NCBI GenBank assembly: GCA_022736605.1
Contig: DZDB01000077.1
Coordinates: 1-9,618 of the forward strand
Source: Sideroxydans lithotrophicus
Lineage (GTDB): Bacteria > Pseudomonadota > Gammaproteobacteria > Burkholderiales > Sulfuriferulaceae
DNA: 9,618 nt
Reading direction: 5' to 3'
Below, in pieces: positions 1 through 5,768 of the stretch. Each line of letters opens with the position of its first letter. Position 1 is the stretch's first letter. A program made the position numbers and the translations under genes. The notes below the pieces were generated by a model. The model saw only the letters and a program-made list of their open reading frames with translations, was not told the DNA's origin and ran no database searches.

Positions 1-5
1 TCATC

Positions 6-317
6 ATGAAACGACATTTTCGTACGCTCGCGCTGGTGTTGCTGTGTGTCTCGGCGCCAGCCTTTGCAGCGGACACCCTGATACATATTTCGCAGTTTGC
101 ATTCGCACCTACCAGCGTTGAGGTTACCCCGGGCAGCAAAGTGACTTGGGTCAATGACGACAAGGCAGTTCACAGCGTGATAAGTGACGCGACTGGATTC
201 AGTTCGGAACCCTTAAAACAGGGCGATCAGTTTGCCACTGTTTTCAGCACGCCGGGCACGTATAAATACCATTGTGGTTTCCATGCTTACATGAGCGGTA
301 CGGTGATCGTCAAATAA
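6..317 (+). CDS. Small exported cupredoxin (type-1 copper protein, amicyanin-like loop)
   Basis: A 103-residue protein with a Sec-type signal peptide: basic start (MKRHFR), hydrophobic core, and an AFA cleavage site near residue 21. The mature part of about 82 residues is a single plastocyanin/azurin-type cupredoxin domain. The expected type-1 copper ligands are visible: H56 in DKAVHSV, then C90, H93 and M96 in CGFHAYM. The Cys-x2-His-x2-Met spacing is the short loop known from amicyanin, not the longer one of plastocyanin or pseudoazurin. The family works as periplasmic one-electron carriers or copper-binding proteins; the partner cannot be told from this window. The start is the only ATG before the signal peptide, and only 5 bases upstream are present, so its ribosome site and promoter are largely unseen. 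It is separated from gmhB by 77 bases and probably is not functionally linked to it. Domain call is secure; physiological role is not. Confidence 0.88.
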   Translation: MKRHFRTLALVLLCVSAPAFAADTLIHISQFAFAPTSVEVTPGSKVTWVNDDKAVHSVISDATGFSSEPLKQGDQFATVFSTPGTYKYHCGFHAYMSGTVIVK

Positions 318-381
318 GCACGGGTGATTTCCGTGTGGTCTAAAAGGCCGCGCAGAGGAGATTGAACGGGCTTTTCCGGGG

Positions 382-387
382 TATACT
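382..387 (+). promoter_or_regulatory. Candidate -10 box (TATACT) for gmhB, possibly leaderless
   Basis: TATACT matches the sigma-70 -10 consensus at 5 of 6 positions. It ends 7 bases before the gmhB ATG at 395, so transcription would be expected to start on or next to the start codon. No good -35 lies at 16-18 bp; TTGAAC at 362-367 resembles one but is only 14 bp away. Inference from sequence only. Confidence 0.3.
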
Positions 388-394
388 TGCCCGC

Positions 395-931
395 ATGAAG
401 CTCATCATTCTCGACCGTGACGGGGTCATCAATCTGGACTCCGATCAGTTCATTAAAAGTCCGGAGGAGTGGATTCCTATCCCCGGCAGTCTCGAAGCCA
501 TTGCGCGCCTGAATCAGGCAGGCTATCGCGTGGCGGTCGCCACCAATCAGTCTGGCGTGGGGCGCGGCTTGTTCGATATGAACATGCTGAACAGCATACA
601 TGCAAAGATGGTCAAAAAACTGGCCAGCGCAGGTGGACGCATCGACGCGCTGTTCTATTGCCCGCATGCGGCAGATGCAAAATGCGCTTGTCGCAAACCC
701 CAGGCCGGCATGTTTCTGGAAATTGCTGCACGCTTCAATGTGCCCCTGGCAGCGGTACCGTCAGTGGGCGACAGCCTGCGCGACTTGCAGGCGGCAGCAA
801 CGGTGGGAGCAGCGCCCATGCTGGTGAAAACCGGTAAAGGCAAGGCGACCCTGGCGGCGGGTAATCTGCCGGACAACACCCTCGTTTTTGACGATTTGGC
901 CGAAGTAGTCACTCATATTTTAAACCCATGA
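395..931 (+). CDS. gmhB: D-glycero-beta-D-manno-heptose 1,7-bisphosphate 7-phosphatase
   Basis: A 178-residue HAD-superfamily phosphatase of the histidinol-phosphatase/GmhB type, cytoplasmic. GmhB removes the 7-phosphate from heptose bisphosphate on the ADP-heptose route to the LPS inner core. Motif I is LDRDGV, with nucleophile D7 and acid/base D9. Motif II is T50-N51 in ATNQSG, motif III is K101 in CRKP, and motif IV is D126 in GDSLRD. The structural zinc site of the family is present as C89, H91, C97 and C99. Length is usual for the family. I chose the ATG at 395 because the domain begins directly there; a TTG at 362 would add 11 residues with no family resemblance. No Shine-Dalgarno sequence precedes 395 (an AGAGGAG at 354-360 is too far away), see the -10 note. 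The stop overlaps the plsC start in ATGA, so the two are translationally coupled. Confidence 0.93.
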   Translation: MKLIILDRDGVINLDSDQFIKSPEEWIPIPGSLEAIARLNQAGYRVAVATNQSGVGRGLFDMNMLNSIHAKMVKKLASAGGRIDALFYCPHAADAKCACRKPQAGMFLEIAARFNVPLAAVPSVGDSLRDLQAAATVGAAPMLVKTGKGKATLAAGNLPDNTLVFDDLAEVVTHILNP

Positions 932-1641
932 TGGTCCTGCGTTCGGCGTTATTCGCGGTGTTGCAAACGCTGCTTACAGTATTTTTTGCAATCGTTGCAT
1001 TGTTCACCTTTCCGTTCTCGGCGCACGTCCGCTACCGTACCATCATATTGTGGAACCGTAGCGTGGTGTGGCTGGCGCAGGCGCTGTGCGGCATTCGCTA
1101 TCGTGTGATCGGGCTGGAAAATCTGCCTGCCGCGCCTGCAGTGGTAATGGCTAAACATCAGTCGGCGTGGGAGACCATTGCGCTGCCAATATTGCTGCCG
1201 CCAATGGCGTTAGTGATCAAGCGTGAATTATTGTGGGTACCGTTTTTTGGCTGGGGCATGGCGATGCTGTCGCCGATTGCGATCAACCGCGCCGAAGGGC
1301 GTGCCGCGCTCAAGCAGATCGTGGCACAGGGGCGGGATCGACTGGCACAGGGGTTTGGTGTGATGATTTTTCCCGAAGGTACGCGCGTCGCGCCGGGTGA
1401 GGTGGGGCGTTACGGGATTGGCGGTGCCTGGCTGGCAACACACACCGGCGCGCCAGTGGTGCCGGTGGCGCACAATGCCGGCGACTGCTGGCCGAAAAAT
1501 TCGTTTCTCAAGCGACCCGGCTTGATAACCTTGAGCATCGGGCCGGTGATTCAGGCTCAGGGACTTAAACCCGATGCGCTTAACGAGCAGGTAAAGGCCT
1601 GGATAGAAACCGAAATGACACGTTTGAACGGGTATGCCTGA
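928..1641 (+). CDS. plsC: 1-acyl-sn-glycerol-3-phosphate acyltransferase (PlsC family)
   Basis: A 237-residue membrane-bound acyltransferase that adds the second acyl chain to lysophosphatidic acid, giving phosphatidic acid for phospholipid synthesis. One hydrophobic segment at about residues 6-30 anchors it to the inner membrane. The acyltransferase motifs follow in order: KHQSAWE (H77 catalytic, E82), the RELLWVPFFGW block (99-109), FPEGTR (148-153) for glycerol-phosphate binding, and VPV (178-180). The charge-relay acid is Glu (H-x4-E) where the textbook motif has Asp; this variant is, as I recall, common in proteobacterial PlsC-like enzymes, so I do not read it as inactivation. The start lies inside the gmhB stop (ATGA) and the end overlaps the next gene by 8 bases, so this is the middle of a coupled three-gene unit. 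A close paralogue acting on another acyl acceptor cannot be excluded. Confidence 0.88.
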   Translation: MMVLRSALFAVLQTLLTVFFAIVALFTFPFSAHVRYRTIILWNRSVVWLAQALCGIRYRVIGLENLPAAPAVVMAKHQSAWETIALPILLPPMALVIKRELLWVPFFGWGMAMLSPIAINRAEGRAALKQIVAQGRDRLAQGFGVMIFPEGTRVAPGEVGRYGIGGAWLATHTGAPVVPVAHNAGDCWPKNSFLKRPGLITLSIGPVIQAQGLKPDALNEQVKAWIETEMTRLNGYA

Positions 1642-2359
1642 GTTACGCCGCAGCGCGGAGCCACGCAGCGTCATCCTGCATGGACAGGCGTTGCGCTATA
1701 TATTGAAGCGCAGCAGCGCACGTCGCACGATGGCGCTGCAGGTGGGGAGTGGCGGCTTGTCTGTGAGCGCGCCGTGGCGTTTGCCCGTGACGGAAATCGA
1801 GCGCTTCATTGCGCAGAAACAGGACTGGATACACAGTAAACTGGTGAAATTGCAGGGTCGTGCTGTGGATGCGCCAACTTGGTGCGATGGTATGACGTTG
1901 CCCTATCTGGGGCGCAGTGTAGGCTTGAACGTGGTTGCGGAACCAAGCCAGACAGTCTTAACAGCAGACCGGTTGCAGTTGCCAGTGCGGTCGTCGATGG
2001 CGCTGCAAAAAGCCGTGTTGGGCTGGTATCAGCGTACGGCACTAAGCTATTTTGAAGCACGCATGAAGGTGTTTTTACCCTTGCTAAAACGCCCACCAGC
2101 GCAATTGCTGCTGACCAATGCACGCACGCGCTGGGGCAGTTGTACGCGTCAGGGCGTGGTTCGACTGAATTGGCGCTTGCTGCAAGCTGAACCAGCGCAG
2201 ATCGACTATGTGCTGGCGCATGAGCTGGCGCATTTGGAGCATCTTGACCACTCGCCTGCATTCTGGCGAGCAGTGGCGCGGCTGTATCCTGATTTTGTCG
2301 CTGCACGGCAAGCGCTGCGCGAAAATGGACATCGCTACCATGTACTGTCTGGTAGCTGA
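1634..2359 (+). CDS. YgjP/DUF45-type zinc metallohydrolase (SprT-like fold)
   Basis: A 241-residue protein of the YgjP (DUF45, M48-like) family. The C-terminal half holds the hallmark signatures. TRWGSC (165-170) is followed by the zinc site HELAH (196-200) and a third ligand candidate, H206 in DHSPAFW. The N-terminal half (about 10-130) is the family's less conserved beta-rich part. The family is usually annotated as metal-dependent hydrolase or metallopeptidase; the E. coli member YgjP has been reported as a UTP pyrophosphatase, but the true substrate here is unknown. No signal peptide or membrane segment is visible, so it is presumably cytoplasmic. Start ATG overlaps the plsC stop by 8 bases, arguing for coupling and confirming the start. 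Association with gmhB and plsC may be no more than shared transcription. Confidence 0.85.
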   Translation: MPELRRSAEPRSVILHGQALRYILKRSSARRTMALQVGSGGLSVSAPWRLPVTEIERFIAQKQDWIHSKLVKLQGRAVDAPTWCDGMTLPYLGRSVGLNVVAEPSQTVLTADRLQLPVRSSMALQKAVLGWYQRTALSYFEARMKVFLPLLKRPPAQLLLTNARTRWGSCTRQGVVRLNWRLLQAEPAQIDYVLAHELAHLEHLDHSPAFWRAVARLYPDFVAARQALRENGHRYHVLSGS

Positions 2360-2419
2360 GATGATGCAACTTATATTTGCCTGCAAGCTCCAAATAACTC
2401 TTACTTACGTGGAATCACC

Positions 2420-4141
2420 ATGCGCCCGATTGTTCAGTATTCCGTAGCGGCCAGTATGTGTTTTGCCGTCGGCTTCGCGCCCTTTTCGATGGCTGCTCCC
2501 GTTGTTATAGCCAAAGTAGCCAAGCCAGCCGTAGAAGCCGGTTTGCCGAAATTGGCGCTGACAAATCAGATTCTGTATGAATTTCTGGTCGCCGAGATTG
2601 CCGGTCAACGTGGCGACCTGGGCGTCGCCAGTGGCGCGTATCTGGATCTGGCACAAAAAACCCGCGATCCCCGGCTTGCGAAACGTGCGACCGAGGTTGC
2701 GCTGTTCGCCCATCGGGCAAACGAGGCGCGTGCTGCCGCCAGTTTGTGGCTGGATGTTCAACCGAATTCGCTGAATGCGCAAAAAGCATTGACTGCGCTA
2801 TTGGTGGGGGACGGCAAGTTGGCGGATGCCCGTCCGCATCTTGAAAAACTGATTGCTGCAGAAGGGGGTAATCCAGGGTTGGGTTTCATGCAATTGAACA
2901 CCTTGCTGCAGCAACAAAAAGACAAGCCTGCTGCGCTGGCGTTGGTAAAAAATCTTGCCGCCCCCTATCCGAAGCTGCCCGAAGCACACTACGCGATTGC
3001 CCAAGCGGCGGTCAACGCCGGGCAGTTTGACGTTGCGATGACGGAAATCAAAACGGCGGCACAACTCAAACCGGGTTGGGAAGCGGCAGCGTTGTTCCAG
3101 TTTTTGCTGATTCAACGTGATGGCAAAGACAATGGTGCAGGGTTTTTAAAAGACTTTTTGCAACATTATCCTGATGCACGTGAAGTGCGCCTGACCTATG
3201 CCCGCCAACTGGTCAGTCTTAGTCAGTTCCGTCAGGCGCGGGATGAGTTCAAAATCCTGGCCAAGGCGCTGCCGGATAATCCTGAAATCAGCTTGGCGAT
3301 AGGTTTGATATCGTTACAATTGAATGATCTGGATGAGGCAGATACGGCATTCAAACGGACGTTGCAATTGGGTTATGCTGATCAGGGCGCGGTTCAGATT
3401 TATCTCGGCCAGGTAGCAGAGGCGCGTAAACAGTACGCCGAGGCGGGCAAATGGTACCAGTCAGTCAGCGCGGGAAAACACTATCTGGCCGCACAGATTC
3501 GTTACTCGGCCCTGTTGGCAAAACAGGGCAAGCTGGCCGAAGCGCGCACTTACTTACACGGCGTTAAAACCGATAACGCCGCAGATCAGGTCAGGCTGAT
3601 ACAGGCAGAAGCCGAGTTGTTGCGGGACGCGAAAGACTACCAGGGGGTGTACGATTTGTTGGGTGTGGCGCTGGCCCGTCAGCCGGATTCGCCCGAATTG
3701 CTGTACGACCACGCAATGGCCGCCGAGCGCGTCAACAAGCTGGACGTGCTGGAAAAGGATTTACGTCGGCTGATCGTGCTCAAGCCAGACTATGCGCACG
3801 CCTACAATGCACTGGGCTATACCCTGGCAGACCGTACAGATCGGCTGGGTGAGGCGGTCAAGCTGCTGGAGCAGGCGCTTAAGCTGGCGCCAAATGATCC
3901 GTTTATTCTCGATAGCATGGGCTGGGCGCAATACCGTCAGGGCAATATAGATGCATCATTGTCGTATCTGCGCCGTGCCTACAGCCTGCGCGCTGATCCG
4001 GATATCGCAGCCCATTTGGGTGAGGTGTTGTGGCAGCAGGGCAAGCATGAAGATGCGCACAAGTTGTGGCAAACCTCGCTGGATAGCAACCCGCAAAATG
4101 CAGCACTACTGAGTGTGATGCAAAAATTTAACCAGCACTAA
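2420..4141 (+). CDS. Large exported tetratricopeptide-repeat protein, function unknown
   Basis: A 573-residue protein built almost wholly of helical TPR-type repeats. The N-terminus (MRPIVQYSVAASMCFAVG) is followed by SMAA at 23-26, a plausible signal peptidase I site; C14 is not in a lipobox (preceded by SM), so I call it periplasmic and not a lipoprotein. Conserved family-like segments are the N-terminal ALTNQILYEFLVAEIAGQRG (about 46-65) and the ARDPRLA-like TRDPRLAKRATEVAL (81-95). The clearest canonical TPRs are at about 458-491 (AYNALGYTLA...ALKLAPND) and 494-527, with weaker repeats through 100-450. Weak GGA 6 bases before the ATG serves as ribosome site. It lies 4 bases upstream of lolB, and in my experience this pairing with lolB–ispE is conserved in betaproteobacteria. 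That suggests, but does not show, a scaffold or assembly role at the envelope. The 60-base gap in front contains no promoter I would defend. Confidence 0.85.
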   Translation: MRPIVQYSVAASMCFAVGFAPFSMAAPVVIAKVAKPAVEAGLPKLALTNQILYEFLVAEIAGQRGDLGVASGAYLDLAQKTRDPRLAKRATEVALFAHRANEARAAASLWLDVQPNSLNAQKALTALLVGDGKLADARPHLEKLIAAEGGNPGLGFMQLNTLLQQQKDKPAALALVKNLAAPYPKLPEAHYAIAQAAVNAGQFDVAMTEIKTAAQLKPGWEAAALFQFLLIQRDGKDNGAGFLKDFLQHYPDAREVRLTYARQLVSLSQFRQARDEFKILAKALPDNPEISLAIGLISLQLNDLDEADTAFKRTLQLGYADQGAVQIYLGQVAEARKQYAEAGKWYQSVSAGKHYLAAQIRYSALLAKQGKLAEARTYLHGVKTDNAADQVRLIQAEAELLRDAKDYQGVYDLLGVALARQPDSPELLYDHAMAAERVNKLDVLEKDLRRLIVLKPDYAHAYNALGYTLADRTDRLGEAVKLLEQALKLAPNDPFILDSMGWAQYRQGNIDASLSYLRRAYSLRADPDIAAHLGEVLWQQGKHEDAHKLWQTSLDSNPQNAALLSVMQKFNQH

Positions 4142-4145
4142 AATT

Positions 4146-4736
4146 ATGCGCGGGTCGTTTTTGTTCCGGCTCCATTGGGTTGGCTGGACATTATTGCTGG
4201 GTCTGGCGGGCTGCGCGAGTGTGCCACCTGCGCCGGTATTACCCGTCGCAACCACCGCCTTGGCTGTTTTCAACCTCGATGGACGGATTGCGGTACGTTA
4301 CCGCGACCGGTCGTCCTCGGGCGCGGTGCGCTGGCAGCACGCACCCGCTACTGATGCAATCGCCCTGCTGTCACCACTCGGGCAGATCGTGACCGAGATC
4401 AAGCGCGACGCTGACGGCGTGACGCTGCTTGATAGCGCCCACAAAACCCATCATGCCGCCAGCGCAGAAGTGCTCACCGAAGACTTGCTGGGTTGGCGTT
4501 TGCCATTGTCCGGCTTGAGTTATTGGGTGGCGGGTCATGCGCAACCCGATGCGCCATTCGAGCTGGTGCGCGATACCGAGCAGCGCCCTGCCCAACTGCT
4601 GCAGAATGGCTGGCGGATTGACTATACCAGCTGGCAAGATGTGGCTGGACAAAGCTTGCCGCGCAAGCTGGATCTGCAACGTGAGGGCATGCAAATCAGG
4701 CTGGTAATCGATAAGTGGAGCTTGCCTGCGCCATGA
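4146..4736 (+). CDS. lolB: Outer-membrane lipoprotein receptor LolB
   Basis: A 196-residue lipoprotein that takes lipoproteins from the periplasmic carrier LolA and inserts them into the inner leaflet of the outer membrane. The N-terminus has a basic start, a hydrophobic stretch and the lipobox LAGC, so C23 should be acylated. A following A24-S25 lacks the Asp +2 retention signal, consistent with outer-membrane sorting. LolB-like features are FNLDGRIAVRY (42-52), the ALLSPLGQIVTEIK strand block (73-86), GWRLPLSGLSYWVAGH (116-131) and NGWRIDYTSW (154-163). Length is normal. It starts 4 bases after the TPR gene stop without a visible Shine-Dalgarno sequence, so translation probably depends on coupling. 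Its stop overlaps the ispE start in ATGA. The lolB–ispE–prs neighbourhood is also seen in Gammaproteobacteria, supporting the call. Confidence 0.92.
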   Translation: MRGSFLFRLHWVGWTLLLGLAGCASVPPAPVLPVATTALAVFNLDGRIAVRYRDRSSSGAVRWQHAPATDAIALLSPLGQIVTEIKRDADGVTLLDSAHKTHHAASAEVLTEDLLGWRLPLSGLSYWVAGHAQPDAPFELVRDTEQRPAQLLQNGWRIDYTSWQDVAGQSLPRKLDLQREGMQIRLVIDKWSLPAP

Positions 4737-5584
4737 AAGAGCTGATCTGCCCGGCGCCAGCAAAATTAAATTTGTTTCTACACGTGGTCGGGCGTCGAGC
4801 GGATGGTTATCACCTGCTACAGACAGTATTTCGCCTGCTGGATTACGGCGATACGCTGCACTTGACGCTACGCGCAGATGGCCAGATACGGCGTACGCTG
4901 GATCTGCCGGGCGTACCCGTGGCAGCGGACTTATGTGTGCGCGCAGCGCACCTGCTGCAAAGCGAAACAGGTTGCCAGCTGGGCGTCGATATTCGACTGG
5001 ATAAACGCCTGCCCATGGGCGGCGGGCTGGGTGGTGGCAGTTCTGACGCAGCCAGCGTGTTGTTAGGATTGAATCGTTTGTGGGGCTTGCACTTGACGCG
5101 ACAGCAGTTGCAATTGCTGGGGTTGCGACTTGGCGCTGATGTGCCGGTGTTCGTGTTCGGTCAGAGCGCATTTGCCGAGGGGGTGGGCGAGGCATTACAG
5201 GCAATTACACTGCCGTCGAGCTGGTATGTGGTGTTGGTGCCGCCGGTTTCTGTTTCGACTCAGGCAATATTTTCGCATCCTGATTTGACAAGAGACAGCA
5301 AAATCCTCAGAATGGCGGACTTTTCCGAAGCTGGAAATGACGCAGCAGGGATGCGAAATGACCTGCAAGCACTGGTGTGCAGGGCGTACCCTGTGGTGGC
5401 AATGCACATCGCATGGCTTGGCCAGCATGGTGAAGCGCGCATGACCGGCTCGGGTGCGTGTGTATTTGCAGCGTTTGATACAGAGCAGGAAGCCTGCGCA
5501 GTAATGGAAAAGTTGCCCGGTGACATGTGCGGCTTTATGGCGCGCGGCCTGGATTGGCATCCGTTACACGACCTGGCTGGTTAA
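4733..5584 (+). CDS. ispE: 4-diphosphocytidyl-2-C-methyl-D-erythritol kinase
   Basis: A 283-residue GHMP-family kinase that phosphorylates CDP-ME at the 2-hydroxyl with ATP, the fourth step of the MEP route to isopentenyl diphosphate (quinones, undecaprenyl carriers). Motif 1 is PAPAKLNLFLHV (8-19) with the catalytic Lys candidate K11. The glycine-rich ATP loop is PMGGGLGGGSSDAAS (94-108). GADVPVF (134-140) holds the catalytic Asp D136, and motif 3 is MTGSGACVF (237-245). Length is typical. I chose the ATG at 4733, which overlaps the lolB stop and begins 7 residues before the family's conserved start; a GTG at 4715 in the same frame would add six residues without support. A GGAG at 4717-4720 is 12 bases from the ATG, a long spacing. 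It probably is cotranscribed with lolB and reads on into tRNA-Gln. Confidence 0.95.
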   Translation: MKELICPAPAKLNLFLHVVGRRADGYHLLQTVFRLLDYGDTLHLTLRADGQIRRTLDLPGVPVAADLCVRAAHLLQSETGCQLGVDIRLDKRLPMGGGLGGGSSDAASVLLGLNRLWGLHLTRQQLQLLGLRLGADVPVFVFGQSAFAEGVGEALQAITLPSSWYVVLVPPVSVSTQAIFSHPDLTRDSKILRMADFSEAGNDAAGMRNDLQALVCRAYPVVAMHIAWLGQHGEARMTGSGACVFAAFDTEQEACAVMEKLPGDMCGFMARGLDWHPLHDLAG

Positions 5585-5610
5585 CTGGCCAGGTTCGGGT
5601 TTATAGCAAC

Positions 5611-5685
5611 AGGGGAGTCGCCAAGTGGTAAGGCAACGGGTTTTGATCCCGTCATTCGTAGGTTCGATCCCTACCTCCCCTGCCA
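5611..5685 (+). tRNA. tRNA-Gln (anticodon TTG)
   Basis: A 75-base cloverleaf including encoded CCA. The acceptor stem AGGGGAG (5611-5617) pairs fully with CTCCCCT (5675-5681), discriminator G5682, CCA 5683-5685. The D arm is GCC/GGC around AAGTGGTAA. Anticodon stem ACGGG/CCCGT (5636-5640, 5648-5652) frames the loop TTTTGAT with anticodon TTG at 5643-5645, reading CAA/CAG. T stem GTAGG/CCTAC surrounds TTCGATC. It sits 26 bases after ispE with no convincing own promoter (TTATAG at 5601 is too close to the mature 5' end), so it is probably cut out of the ispE transcript. Confidence 0.97.
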
Positions 5686-5693
5686 GAATTTAT

Positions 5694-5715
5694 AAGTAAC
5701 CTTTTCAGGTTGCTT
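5694..5715 (+). other. 8-bp hairpin just 3' of tRNA-Gln
   Basis: AAGTAACC (5694-5701) pairs with GGTTGCTT (5708-5715) around the loop TTTTCA, with one G-U pair. It lies 8 bases after the CCA and 2 bases before the terminator stem. It lacks its own T-run, so it may guide tRNA 3'-end trimming or protect the processed end, or be incidental. Confidence 0.4.
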
Positions 5716-5730
5716 CAAAAAGCGTGTAAT
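5702..5730 (+). promoter_or_regulatory. Candidate sigma-70 promoter for prs, embedded in the terminator
   Basis: TTTTCA (5702-5707, 4 of 6 matches to TTGACA) and TGTAAT (5725-5730, 5 of 6 to TATAAT) are separated by exactly 17 bp. The expected start is near 5737, inside the right arm of the terminator stem. A transcript from there would keep only half the stem, escape termination, and carry a leader of about 30 bases to the prs GTG. This is inference from matches alone. Confidence 0.35.
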
Positions 5731-5755
5731 TGTCGTTACACGCTTTTGTTTTTTT
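5718..5755 (+). terminator. Intrinsic terminator after tRNA-Gln
   Basis: A perfect 12-bp stem, AAAAGCGTGTAA (5718-5729) with TTACACGCTTTT (5736-5747), has a 6-base loop and is followed by GTTTTTTT. This is a strong Rho-independent terminator on the + strand for the lolB–ispE–tRNA-Gln transcript. It ends only 13 bases before the prs start codon. Confidence 0.85.
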
Positions 5756-5768
5756 GTGCGGGGTGTTT

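Noticed and set aside
319..335. Hairpin after the cupredoxin gene (CACGG/CCGTG) as a terminator
   Set aside because: Only a 5-bp stem and no T-run follows; too weak to call.
2360..2419. Promoter between the YgjP-type gene and the TPR gene (TTATAT at 2371, TTGCCT at 2377)
   Set aside because: No pair of hexamers with proper spacing has more than weak matches, so I see nothing I can support in this 60-base gap.
4371..5204. 277-codon minus-strand open frame across lolB and ispE
   Set aside because: It lies antisense to two well-supported essential genes, has a low-complexity Pro/Arg/Ala/His composition, no recognisable domain, and results from the codon bias of the + strand.
5601..5606. TTATAG as the -10 box of a tRNA-Gln promoter
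   Set aside because: Transcription would begin inside the mature tRNA, and no suitable -35 box exists; read-through from ispE explains the gene better.
5730..5768. Longer prs start (TTG at 5730)
   Set aside because: It would place 13 extra residues in the terminator and would not match the known Prs N-terminus, whereas the GTG at 5769 does.
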